Assembly (NCBI GenBank): GCA_025361065.1 | Contig: JANYAY010000169.1 | Span: 1-59,698, forward strand | DNA: 59,698 nucleotides | DNA from: Deltaproteobacteria bacterium | GTDB taxonomy: Bacteria > Desulfobacterota > Syntrophia > Syntrophales > Smithellaceae | Direction of reading: 5' to 3' | Shown: in pieces, positions 7,363 to 15,714 of the stretch | Position numbering within the stretch: position 1 is the stretch's first letter | Layout: every line of letters begins with the position of its first letter | Program-made: the position numbers and the translations under genes | The notes under the pieces: model-generated | The model's database searches: none | Seen by the model: the letters and a program-made list of their open reading frames with translations, nothing else | Told to the model about the DNA's origin: nothing

Positions 7363-8583
7363 TTACTTTTCCTGATTGCCTGCTGCATCCAGTTTGAACA
7401 GCCACACCGCTACACCTTTGTCATCGCTTCCGCACACAACATAGCCACCGTCAGAGGACTGCACCACGGCGTATCCGGTTGACAGGCGTCGGTCGGAAAT
7501 TTCTTTATCCCAGAGCTGCACTCCTTTGTTGTCAATTCGCAGAACCCAGAGGATAGCCTTGCCCGGACTTATCCCGCCAGTGGCGATAAATCCGTTATCT
7601 GCTGTTGGCGTTACAGCCCACAGCCCGGCACTTCTTCCCTGCTGATTTTTACCAAAGGTTTTGTGCCAGCCGACAGAGCCGTTGGCATCAAACTTAGCCA
7701 ACAGTCCGTCTCCATCACCGGAACCTGCAAAAACCAATCCCCCATCGCTTACTGCATTTATTGCCCCCAAAGAACTTTGCCGATACTGATCGAGCTGACG
7801 CCGCCACACAATATTGCCGGAAGAGTCCAGCTTCAGGACAACGGCATGTTCATCAGGTGCTGTAAAAGCAGCATAGAAATGTCCATCTGTCGCCGCGGTA
7901 ATGGCAACCGGAGAAGCTCCGCCTCTGTCGTCCGCAGCTCCCGGAAATTTTTCCCACTGCCGGTTTCCGTTTTTGTCCAGGCGGACAAGCCATGCTGTCA
8001 CGGCTCCACCTACGCTGCCGAATCCACCCACAATAAAACCACCGTCAGCGGTCTGGAGAAGGGAGCGCCCTTCACCGGCAGAGGTATTGGCACTCCATTG
8101 GCAGCCATAGGCTTTTTCCCAAATGGTCGCGCCGTTTTTGGTAAGTTTAATTACCCATAGTTCGTTCCACGTCGATCCGCCATGCTGAGCAGATAACTCT
8201 TTTGTGCCGGTCACCAGATAGCCGTCAGCCGTTTCCAGAACCGCATAACCGTGGTTAGAACTGTTTTTCTGAGGGGAAAATCCTTTTTCCCAGATCTTCG
8301 TGCTACGGCTGTCGGTTTTCATAACCCAAAGTGAAGAGCCGTTGTCGTTGGCGTTTTCTCCTTTTGAGCCGGTCAGCAGGTAGCCGCCGTCGGAGGTGGC
8401 AATAACCGCTGCCCGATAGTTGTTAAATGTCGGAAATGTTTTGCTCCATGTTGCAGAGGCGCCGGTTGTTTTTTGCTGTTTGAGGTTCTTTGCCCCGGCA
8501 TCCACAAAATCAAAAAATCCTGCTCCCATGCCCAGCAGTACAACAATGCCGGTTGTGGCAAGCAGTCGGGTAAGTCCCGTCAT
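7363..8583 (-). CDS. Secreted repeat protein, predicted propeller
   Basis: 406 aa. The N-terminus (TRLLATTGIVVLLGMGAGFF) is a signal peptide or anchor. Seven or so repeats of about 50 residues follow, each with a variant of 'T.DGGYLLTGSKG......LWVMKTDS.G..IWEK', for example TADGGFIVGGFG, VSDGGLVFAGSG and SSDGGYVVCGSD. This repeat class is common in secreted deltaproteobacterial proteins and is expected to form a propeller. No catalytic domain is seen. ATG 8583 follows GGAAAGGAAGCAAAA. It is on the same strand between two other secreted proteins; the 48-bp and 97-bp gaps allow co-transcription. Confidence 0.75.
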   Translation of the reverse strand: MTGLTRLLATTGIVVLLGMGAGFFDFVDAGAKNLKQQKTTGASATWSKTFPTFNNYRAAVIATSDGGYLLTGSKGENANDNGSSLWVMKTDSRSTKIWEKGFSPQKNSSNHGYAVLETADGYLVTGTKELSAQHGGSTWNELWVIKLTKNGATIWEKAYGCQWSANTSAGEGRSLLQTADGGFIVGGFGSVGGAVTAWLVRLDKNGNRQWEKFPGAADDRGGASPVAITAATDGHFYAAFTAPDEHAVVLKLDSSGNIVWRRQLDQYRQSSLGAINAVSDGGLVFAGSGDGDGLLAKFDANGSVGWHKTFGKNQQGRSAGLWAVTPTADNGFIATGGISPGKAILWVLRIDNKGVQLWDKEISDRRLSTGYAVVQSSDGGYVVCGSDDKGVAVWLFKLDAAGNQEK

Positions 8584-8631
8584 TTTTGCTTCCTTTCCCT
8601 TATCTTTTTGGCAAATCAGAAAAATCCCGTC

Positions 8632-10341
8632 TCAGGGATTTACATAAACGCCCTTGATCTCGACCATCCCGTTACCTCCCGATCTCGCGTTTTGCGACCA
8701 GGAGCCGGGATTGGAGGTTTCCACGAGGTATGTACCCGGTTGCAGGACAACTTCCGGTGTAATCTCCCAATAATAAGAGGGGCGGGGGCTTCCCGATCTT
8801 CCCCGAGCCTGCCAGATGCCAACCTCAACGCCTGTCGCACTGACTATCCGGATACTTCCCGGTGTCCCGCTGTAGCCATAATGATAAGTAAACATATTGG
8901 TGATCCATACCGGCCGGTCAATACTGAAACGTGGACTTCTTCCTCCCGATGAAACACTATCGTCGTTGCCATTGTAGAATATAACCGATTCTTTACCCTG
9001 TTTATCGGTCTTAGTTCCGCTGTCATCGGCACCGTTGCTATTGCCCCCTATCGATCTAAATGTGCTGTCCTTGCGGAAAATGTCGTCATTGCCGCTTTCC
9101 ACATAGAGGTGAAAATCCCGATGCCGCAGATAGCGGCCGGGATAGTTGACGGATTCAAAAGAATTCCAGGATGGGTCGGCCAGACCCGGCACTACGCGAA
9201 AAGAAGCATCTTTACGGAACAGATCGCTGTTGTCCAATTGATGCAGTTTGATCCGGAATCCCTGGTGCCGGAGGTAATAGCCCGGATATTTTTTCGATTC
9301 GAAAGATACTGTATTGCCACCGGCCAATCCCGGCACCAGCCGGAAGGATGAATCGGCGGAATCGAGCTCAGAGCTGATAGGCGTGATTTCGCCAAGGTAA
9401 TTCCTGTGCCGGATATAGTGACCCTGAAAGTTATAGGATTGCCATGTCTGGTATCTCCCGGATATCCGCTGATCATCCGAGCCGCTGTTATCGGCAGGCG
9501 TGCCCGCCATTGCGCCCCCGCAGACGATGCGCGAGAAGCCTACGCAGAAGCCCTCGTTGCACACTTTATTGTCTCCCATTACCAATGTCGGGCGACGATT
9601 AGCCAATTCGAATGAAATCGCCCCGGAGAAACCATTTTTCCGACAGAAATAGTCTGCCGCCGGCTTTTGACAGTTGCTCCCCCAATTCAGGCAATTATCC
9701 ACATAGTGTCCGTTGATCATGGGATCAGGATATGTTCTGGAATTACCGGACTCATTTGCAGGAACTGTCGCCGGAGCCGATCCGCGCAATTTCACGCCTG
9801 AAACCGCGTCGCCGTTGCTCGTCCCATTGGGTATGCCTGTCTTCAAACAGCAATGGAAGGCAGACTTCACGTAGGTGTAGGCGGCACATTTGCTCTCCGT
9901 GGCGCATTGGTTCTGACAAAACTGCACTGAAGGCGCATTATCGATTCTCCGGTAGTCCGCACCCATGCGGTCGGTGTTGGGCTCACAGGTCACGCCATCC
10001 ACAGTAGCACAGCTTCCTCCCCCGACGGCGCGCTTCTTTACGCCGGATATGGTATCATTGTTGGGGGTTGGTCCGGGCACGCCTCTTTTCAGCCAGCAGT
10101 GGTGAGCTGATTTCACATATGTAAAAGCATCGCACTCCTTTTCGGCGAGACAGGCGGAATGACAGGCCTCAACCGACGGGCTGCCGTCGATGCGGCGATA
10201 GTCCGCGCCCATGCGATCGGTGTTGGCCTCCATGGTGACCATGTCGGCCTGGACCGACGCTGAAATCAAGAGAATCGCCAACAAGATGATCAGCCCTGCT
10301 CCCCTTACACAATGCGCTGCCCCGACACTAAAACGACTCAT
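8632..10341 (-). CDS. Secreted PAN/Apple and AbfB-domain protein
   Basis: 569 aa from ATG 10341, which has a GGAGG ribosome site 5 nt upstream; an upstream in-frame ATG at 10353 has none. After a signal peptide (about 13-33, AGLIILLAILLISASVQA) come two PAN/Apple-like modules, each with the cysteine pattern CxxxC...CxxF/Y.Y..........C (about 38-105 and 115-185). A cysteine-rich linker with DNCLNWGSNC follows. Then there is a trefoil of three repeats (SFESKKYPGYYLRHQGF, SFESVNYPGRYLRHRDF and a first NFQGHYIRHRNYLG), which is the AbfB/CBM42 arabinose-binding fold. A C-terminal beta domain ends PGTYLVETSNPGSWS. No hydrolase domain is present, so it looks like an adhesin or carbohydrate-binding protein at the cell surface. 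Confidence 0.82.
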   Translation of the reverse strand: MSRFSVGAAHCVRGAGLIILLAILLISASVQADMVTMEANTDRMGADYRRIDGSPSVEACHSACLAEKECDAFTYVKSAHHCWLKRGVPGPTPNNDTISGVKKRAVGGGSCATVDGVTCEPNTDRMGADYRRIDNAPSVQFCQNQCATESKCAAYTYVKSAFHCCLKTGIPNGTSNGDAVSGVKLRGSAPATVPANESGNSRTYPDPMINGHYVDNCLNWGSNCQKPAADYFCRKNGFSGAISFELANRRPTLVMGDNKVCNEGFCVGFSRIVCGGAMAGTPADNSGSDDQRISGRYQTWQSYNFQGHYIRHRNYLGEITPISSELDSADSSFRLVPGLAGGNTVSFESKKYPGYYLRHQGFRIKLHQLDNSDLFRKDASFRVVPGLADPSWNSFESVNYPGRYLRHRDFHLYVESGNDDIFRKDSTFRSIGGNSNGADDSGTKTDKQGKESVIFYNGNDDSVSSGGRSPRFSIDRPVWITNMFTYHYGYSGTPGSIRIVSATGVEVGIWQARGRSGSPRPSYYWEITPEVVLQPGTYLVETSNPGSWSQNARSGGNGMVEIKGVYVNP

Positions 10342-10524
10342 AATGACCTCCAATTCTTATGATAACACAATTTTTGGGGAAAACTATAGGACGCGGTCTT
10401 GTAAGTCAAGGAAAGCTTGAGAAAATGTGGAGTGGGGTGTCGATATTTCATTACATGTCCGGATAAAACCTGCGGCGTGTTGCAAAGTGAAATTTTCAGT
10501 TAGATTAGATTTTAAGTGTTTGAA

Positions 10525-10561
10525 CCCTGAACTTTTCATTTATAAAGTTCAGGGCCTTTTT
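10525..10561 (-). terminator. Hairpin at the end of the SDR-NUDIX operon
   Basis: CCCTGAACTTTT / AAAGTTCAGGG with a 7-nt loop. It overlaps the NUDIX TGA stop on the minus strand. Its best U-tract (CCTTTTTATAT) is on the plus strand, where no gene precedes it, so direction is uncertain. Confidence 0.55.
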
Positions 10562-11451
10562 ATATCCTGATAGAAAGCCGCTTTCCACACTCCGTCTTCG
10601 GCAATAATGCGGGAGGGTTCATCCGGGTTTGCCGGTTGTCTATATTGCTCAAGGCCGTACTCCGGATCATGCGGTAATTTGATTCCCTGATCAAAAATCT
10701 GCGGCAGGATGGGATAAATAATGCGCCTCTTGGCCGCCGCGAAAAGCTCATCAACACTTTTGAATGGAAGCAATTCCATAACCGTTTTGAGTGTCGGCGG
10801 CATTAACATGATTTCCCGGGATAAATGCATCCGGAGCGCATTTTGCGGTGTGACCCACAAGAATTCAGTAAGTTCCATATTATCGGAAACAGTCTCCTGA
10901 CCTTGGGGCAGCTGGGCCAGAAAAAAGCGGGTATCAAATCTTTTCCCCTCTCTTTCCGGAGTAATCCAGTGACTAAAAGGTACCAGGGTATCCGGAAATA
11001 ATAAAATATTTTCCTTGCGGAGAATATCGGCCAAAGAAATTTCGCCTGAGTTCAGGGCCCGCCTGTGAGCGGAAAAACGAACAACAGCTTCCTTCTCCTG
11101 AAAAGCAATAAAATTCCCATTGCTGTAGCCGGCCAGAAAAATTCCCGCTTCTTCAAAAGTTTCCCGAATGGCCGCGATAAAAAATCCCCGTGCTTTGTCC
11201 GGTGTCAGGCCGTCCTCCTGCAATAAGGCCCGGGGATGAAAATTGTCTGCCGCTAAAACAAGAGAAGAAAGTTCCGGATCACTGTCGCTATTCTCCAGTT
11301 GTCCGCCCGGAAAAACAAAAGCACCGGCCATAAATGTCTGGCGGCGATGGCGGCGGGCTAAAAATAATTCCCACGAACCATCATTTATTGTCCGCACCAG
11401 AATTACGGTTGCCGCATCTCTGGGGGTAACAATATTTACTGATGTAGACAA
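10549..11451 (-). CDS. NUDIX hydrolase, NUDT19-like
   Basis: 300 aa. N-terminal DAATVILVRTINDGSWELFL and ARRHRRQTFMAGAFVFPGGQ lead into a Nudix box with its central part AAIRETFEEAGIFL (metal-binding REx2EE). The long insertion between the GG and REx2EE halves, together with ARRHRRQTFMAGAFVFPGG, resembles NUDT19/RP2-type enzymes that cleave coenzyme A or acyl-CoA into 3',5'-ADP and phosphopantetheine. That substrate is inferred. The start is 25 bp downstream of the SDR stop, so the two are probably one operon. Many acyl-CoA enzymes in the window fit a CoA-related role. Confidence 0.85.
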   Translation of the reverse strand: MSTSVNIVTPRDAATVILVRTINDGSWELFLARRHRRQTFMAGAFVFPGGQLENSDSDPELSSLVLAADNFHPRALLQEDGLTPDKARGFFIAAIRETFEEAGIFLAGYSNGNFIAFQEKEAVVRFSAHRRALNSGEISLADILRKENILLFPDTLVPFSHWITPEREGKRFDTRFFLAQLPQGQETVSDNMELTEFLWVTPQNALRMHLSREIMLMPPTLKTVMELLPFKSVDELFAAAKRRIIYPILPQIFDQGIKLPHDPEYGLEQYRQPANPDEPSRIIAEDGVWKAAFYQDIKRP

Positions 11452-11475
11452 ATTTCTTTTCCTTATAAGACAATT

Positions 11476-12264
11476 CTAGTGGGCCAGCATACCACCGTCC
11501 GCAACAATGATATGGCCGGTCATATAAGCCGATGCAGCGGATGCCAGAAATACGGCAATCCCTTTGATATCATCCATTTTCCCCATACGGCGCAGAGGAA
11601 TAACACCAAGAGTCGCATCGTATGCCGGCTTAAACTCCGGCCTTTCGATGTAGGCCATCATATCCGTCAGAAAGAACCCGGGGGCAATGGCATTGACCCG
11701 GATGTTGTAGGGAGCAAGTTTTACGGCCAGATTCATAGTCAATATGTTGATGGCGGCTTTGGTGGAATTGTAAGGAACCGCCGGGTGTGCCTCTTCCAGC
11801 GTGCCGCGAAAAGCCGTGACGGAAGAAATATTAATAATATTGCCGCCACCCTGATTCTTCATGATGCGGGCAACTTTTTGGGTAATTACCCAGACGCCGC
11901 GGACATTGACATTGAAAAGTTGATCCCATTTTTCCAGAGGGAATTCCAGTGTAGGTGCGCCCCAGGTAACACCGGCGTTGTTAACCAGAATATCAATATG
12001 CCCGAATTTCTTTTGCGCTTCTTCCAGCATGGCGTCAACTGTATCTTCTTTGCTCATATCACTGGCAATAGCCAAAGCGCGTATTTTATAATTGTCTTCC
12101 AACTCCCTGGCTGTAACTTCCAGGTTTTTTATTTTACGGGATGTTAAAATTAAATCGGCGCCGGCCTCCGCCAAGCCCGTTGCGATAAATTTACCAATAC
12201 CACGGCCACCGCCCGTAACCAGGGCCACCTTTCCTTTAAGCGAAAACAAATCTGCAAGCTGCAT
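11476..12264 (-). CDS. Short-chain dehydrogenase/reductase (FabG-like)
   Basis: 262 aa from ATG 12264, chosen because GGAGGAGAAAATTT precedes it; the frame stays open to 12315. Classical SDR motifs are GKVALVTGGGRGIGKFIATG (cofactor loop TGxxxGxG), LVNNAG, the serine in NIINISSV and the catalytic YNSTKAA (YxxxK). The end IAVFLASAASAYMTGHIIVADGG is typical. It acts in the cytoplasm with NAD(P)H on a hydroxy/keto substrate, plausibly a 3-oxoacyl thioester or an alcohol; specificity is not readable. First gene of the SDR-NUDIX operon. Confidence 0.92.
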   Translation of the reverse strand: MQLADLFSLKGKVALVTGGGRGIGKFIATGLAEAGADLILTSRKIKNLEVTARELEDNYKIRALAIASDMSKEDTVDAMLEEAQKKFGHIDILVNNAGVTWGAPTLEFPLEKWDQLFNVNVRGVWVITQKVARIMKNQGGGNIINISSVTAFRGTLEEAHPAVPYNSTKAAINILTMNLAVKLAPYNIRVNAIAPGFFLTDMMAYIERPEFKPAYDATLGVIPLRRMGKMDDIKGIAVFLASAASAYMTGHIIVADGGMLAH

Positions 12265-12575
12265 AAATTTTCTCCTCCACGAATAATAATTTTTGCCCGG
12301 CAGCCATATCCTCAATCTTTGCCCATTGAGAATTTGATTTACCCGGACGATTTTTCCTTGTGGCTATTCATCTTCCGCATCTGCGGGAAGAACACTTTGT
12401 AGTCGTATTATCACTAAAGTGGCCTACCGGTATAGCATTTTTTTGTGGGGAAAATATCAGACCGGCTTCAGAATCGAACTAAACAGCAAACCTTGCACAG
12501 TTTGCCCAAACGGGTTTGAAGCCCGCGGCCGGCGCCAGCCGACTAAACCGGTCATGGTTTTAATTTTGGCAGCCT
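12265..12575. other. Gene-free stretch between SDR and DUF3047 genes
   Basis: About 310 bp with no supported gene. It should hold the promoter of the SDR-NUDIX operon, but no convincing -35/-10 pair was found. A short inverted repeat (CGGGTTTGAAGCCCG near 12514) is the only visible structure. Confidence 0.4.
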
Positions 12576-13289
12576 TTAGCGTCCTGCTTCAATGAAATCC
12601 AGATAGGCCACAGCACTTGCCCCTGTATTGTCCGTATCGCTCATGACGGCCAATCCTGCCGTTGGTGGAGGCTCCTTACCAAAGGCCTGACGGTAATCGT
12701 CCAGAACATTGACCGATTCTTCCACCCACCGGCCGACGCGCTGCCTTCCTTTCTCCAGGATGACCATATATGCTTTGTCCGTATAAGGGCTGACAATAAA
12801 TCGTTCCGGAATGCTCGCACCCGTCCAGACATAATTCAGTGAGCTGTGCGGCGGGTATTTACCATAGATAGTCTTGGTGGCGTTATAAAGCAGACGTTCT
12901 CCCAGCGAGGCCTGAGCGGGATCATATTGGAAAATGACATACACCCGAAGGGGATAATCGTCTCCCGCTTTCTCCTTCGGGTTTCCGCGATCCGAGAATT
13001 GTTCTACCTTCCAGCGCCAGCGAAGGCGGGGATTTTCGTAAATATTGAAAGTCCGGCGATAGACAATAGCGGAAGCCGAGGCATGGCTTTCAGCCTTCAG
13101 GACAAACTTGCTTCCTTCGGGAACTAATGTATATGTTGAATGGGTCTTGATCTTGGGAAAAGTCAGCGTTTCCCATCCGGCGAGAGTGTCAAAATTTTCC
13201 CGGAAAAGAATCTTTTGCTGTGCCCACAACACAGTTGTCCCGGCAAATATGACCAAAAGCAGAGCAATAAAGGTGATTCTTCGTCTCAT
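12576..13289 (-). CDS. Exported DUF3047 family protein
   Basis: 237 aa from ATG 13289 (ribosome site GGGGAG, 5 nt away); the frame extends upstream to 13385 without support. MRRRITFIALLLVIFAGTTV then LWAQ is a signal peptide, so the protein is periplasmic. The remainder (ILFRENFDTLAGWETLTFP, RLRWRWKVEQ, DDYPLRVYVIFQYD, AVMSDTDNTGASAVAYLDFI) matches the pattern of DUF3047 proteins, a beta-rich family of unknown function common in Proteobacteria. It is monocistronic by position, 144 bp from the Fe-S/TVP38 gene. Confidence 0.82.
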   Translation of the reverse strand: MRRRITFIALLLVIFAGTTVLWAQQKILFRENFDTLAGWETLTFPKIKTHSTYTLVPEGSKFVLKAESHASASAIVYRRTFNIYENPRLRWRWKVEQFSDRGNPKEKAGDDYPLRVYVIFQYDPAQASLGERLLYNATKTIYGKYPPHSSLNYVWTGASIPERFIVSPYTDKAYMVILEKGRQRVGRWVEESVNVLDDYRQAFGKEPPPTAGLAVMSDTDNTGASAVAYLDFIEAGR

Positions 13290-13433
13290 CAGAACTCCCC
13301 GCGAAGTGTTGAACTCGAACGTATCTTGCAGTTGCTTCTTCTTAATATTCTTCCGTGGATTGAAGATATCATAATAATCAACCATAATTCAATTTATCAT
13401 TTTCTGGTAGTTGGCTGCCGGACTTACGGAGAA

Positions 13434-15146
13434 TTAACCATCTGTCTCTTGTTTACTTTCTCCGATTTTGCGGAAAAACGGCCGCAGAGCAAGAGGAATC
13501 AGAAAAGCACAGACAGCAATGACAACTCCGACAATGACACCGCGGATATTCCCCCGCAGTATCAACTCCGAAAGCGAGCTGCCAAAAGCCACAAAAGCGA
13601 TACACGCCGGAAGCATAAAAACAAACGTGCTCCAAAGGTACTGCAGAAAGGGAATGGGGGTCAAGCCAAAAAGGTAATTAAGCAGGTTGAAGGGGAAGAC
13701 GGGGATCAGGCGGGTTGCGGCAACGGCCTTCCAGCCATGTTGATTCACCTTATCCTGAAGCCATTGCCAGCGCTCCTGCGCAACCTTGTTTTTAATAAAG
13801 TTTTGCAGAAGATACCGCGACAGAAAAAAGGGCAGGCAGGACCCAAGCGTTGCCCCGGAAATGGAAAAGAGTACTCCCCAAACCGGTCCCCAGAAAAAAC
13901 CGGCCGCCAGCGTCAGGGGAATGCTGGGCAAAAAGAGAGCCGGAGCAAGGGCATAGATGCCCAAAAAGATTACAGGCGCAACAACAGGATAATGGCCCAG
14001 AAGGTCTGCAAGCGCATCCGCAGCAAAGAAATACTGCGCGTTTAGGTAAATGCCGCCCGCAACAAGCAGAGCGATGACGAACAGTGCCGGAATTATCGGC
14101 ATTTTGAGCCTGGACTGAGTGGCCAGAACCAAGCGGTTGATCCATTGTCGCAGCGGAGAAGGAACTATCCGGCGCGGCGGTGTATCGACCAGACATTCCA
14201 GAAGATGGACCGCTGCGACGCCGCGTTGCAAAAGACGATTCTGACAACCGGTGCAATATGTCACAATCGTCATGTCTGTTCCCTTCTGAATAATCCGTGA
14301 AATAAAACGATCCGCCAGCTCCGGAGACAGTGAACTTAAACCGCCACCCGCACCACAACAAAGCGGGACGGATGCTTCAACACTATTGTTAACAAAATAT
14401 TCCCCCGGAGAACAATGTGACTGATAAATATGATTGACCACCTCCTGGGCAGCATTGCGAATTCCCTCCCACCGGGAGGATGGGCAGGGGTGATGGAGAT
14501 AAATCTGGTCGCGCTGCTGTTGCTTAAATATCTCCGGCGGGAGCACCTCCAGGATAAAGACAACTTCAATACCCGGGAGATGTTCCGACAGAAGCTTATG
14601 ACAATTCAGACAGCCGGTGATCACCTTTCGCACGCCGCCGGCATGGAGGCGCTGCTCAATTTCGTGCAACGCAGCAAAAGAAGCTTGAGTATCGCCCAGT
14701 GTAAACACCGGATCATAGCAGCAGTCCAGAACCAAACCGACTTTTTGCTGCAACTGACGGCTCAGGATATCGCGTACTTTGCGGACCAGCCCCGGAAGGT
14801 TTGCGGCAAGCCCGCACCCCGGCCAGAAGACAGTATTCGCACTTCCGTAAAAAGCAAAGGGAAACCTATGTCCGGCTTTAGCAAACGCCCTGGCGCTTTC
14901 CATTACTTTGCGGACAGAATTTGCTATCTGCTCCTTTTGAACCAGCCGTTCTTTTATTGCCAAAAAGGCCGACGCCGGCGACAGATGGCGAGGGCACACG
15001 GCCTCACAACGGCGGCAGGACTTACAGTTAAAAGCCGCTTCCGGACAATCCGCAAGAATCTTCCGGTGCGTCCCAAACTCGGTGAGAAAGGAGCAAACAG
15101 CGACGCAGACGCCACACCCTGCATAATCTTTCGTGAAGCCTGTCAC
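13434..15146 (-). CDS. Fusion of iron-sulfur CCG-domain protein with TVP38/VTT membrane domain
   Basis: 570 aa. The N-terminal cysteine motifs C11xxC14xxxC18 and C41xxC44xxC47xxxC51P suggest two iron-sulfur clusters. Two CCG domains follow (FWPGCG...LDCCYDP about 108-160; HHPCPSS...PLCCGAGGG about 218-285), as in HdrB/GlpC/LUD-type subunits that handle thiols or heterodisulfides. From about 340 the protein is a multi-helix membrane domain (PSIPLTLAAGFFWGPVWGVL, GWKAVAATRLIPVFPFNLLN) of the TVP38/TMEM64 (VTT) type. The GTG start touches the stop codon of the rhodanese gene (TAAGTG), so translation is probably coupled. A cytoplasmic thiol-redox head on a membrane anchor is the simplest reading; no function is known to me for this fusion. 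Confidence 0.85.
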   Translation of the reverse strand: MTGFTKDYAGCGVCVAVCSFLTEFGTHRKILADCPEAAFNCKSCRRCEAVCPRHLSPASAFLAIKERLVQKEQIANSVRKVMESARAFAKAGHRFPFAFYGSANTVFWPGCGLAANLPGLVRKVRDILSRQLQQKVGLVLDCCYDPVFTLGDTQASFAALHEIEQRLHAGGVRKVITGCLNCHKLLSEHLPGIEVVFILEVLPPEIFKQQQRDQIYLHHPCPSSRWEGIRNAAQEVVNHIYQSHCSPGEYFVNNSVEASVPLCCGAGGGLSSLSPELADRFISRIIQKGTDMTIVTYCTGCQNRLLQRGVAAVHLLECLVDTPPRRIVPSPLRQWINRLVLATQSRLKMPIIPALFVIALLVAGGIYLNAQYFFAADALADLLGHYPVVAPVIFLGIYALAPALFLPSIPLTLAAGFFWGPVWGVLFSISGATLGSCLPFFLSRYLLQNFIKNKVAQERWQWLQDKVNQHGWKAVAATRLIPVFPFNLLNYLFGLTPIPFLQYLWSTFVFMLPACIAFVAFGSSLSELILRGNIRGVIVGVVIAVCAFLIPLALRPFFRKIGESKQETDG

Positions 15147-15659
15147 TTATTTTACCTGTTCAACCGGATAGTCTGCTTCAGCCCAGGCTTTAATACCGCC
15201 GGGATGGCGAAATACATTTTTATAGCCAAGCTTCACGGCCCACATGGCCCCGTTGTGGCTCCGGGTACATTTCACGAAACCACAATAGAAAACGATGAGG
15301 CGGTTTTTATCCGGACCCAAAAGCGTTTCCAGGACGGCTTTGGTTTTGTCGTCCGGTTTCGTCATTTCGGGAATCGGAAATTCCATCTGGACAGCGCCGG
15401 GAACATGCTGCTTCTTATAGCTGGCTTCAAAGGGCATTGTGTCCACGATGAGCATCGGCCTCTTCTGATCGATCCAGCTTTTCAGTTCCTGTGTGGTGAC
15501 GACCTTATATTCCCCGCGCTGGACTTCCCCGGCAAAGGCTACGGCAATCTTCTCAGTATCCAGTTCCTTGGTTCCCCATGCCGCCATGGCGCCGCCGGCC
15601 AGACTGAAAACCAGCAGGGCCGCAATCAACACACTCCACAAACTTCTTTTGCACTCCAT
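15147..15659 (-). CDS. Secreted rhodanese-like protein
   Basis: 170 aa from ATG 15659 (AAAGGAG, 8 nt spacing); the frame stays open to 15677. A signal peptide (RSLWSVLIAALLVFSLAGGA, about 5-24, then MAA) exports it. One rhodanese domain follows: LIVDTMPFEASYKKQHVPGA, then an active-site loop containing Cys126 and Cys131 (YCGFVKCTRS), then GYKNVFRHPGGIKAW. Rhodaneses carry persulfide on the loop cysteine. It lies between the MauE-like gene (55 bp) and the Fe-S/TVP38 fusion (0 bp) in one operon, suggesting a periplasmic sulfur or thiol carrier for a membrane redox protein. That role is inference. Confidence 0.87.
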   Translation of the reverse strand: MECKRSLWSVLIAALLVFSLAGGAMAAWGTKELDTEKIAVAFAGEVQRGEYKVVTTQELKSWIDQKRPMLIVDTMPFEASYKKQHVPGAVQMEFPIPEMTKPDDKTKAVLETLLGPDKNRLIVFYCGFVKCTRSHNGAMWAVKLGYKNVFRHPGGIKAWAEADYPVEQVK

Positions 15660-15714
15660 ACTTTTTTCTCCTTTCATTGATTAATTAAATCCCGATCCTC
15701 ATGAAACCATCTAA

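Noticed and set aside
13140..14045. 301-codon plus-strand frame
   Set aside because: Antisense to DUF3047 and TVP38 coding sequence, with low-complexity Gln/Arg/Lys content and no ribosome site.
14430..15680. 416-codon open frame on the plus strand
   Set aside because: It lies antisense to the rhodanese and Fe-S/TVP38 genes, which have clear domains and ribosome sites; its translation shows no family pattern.
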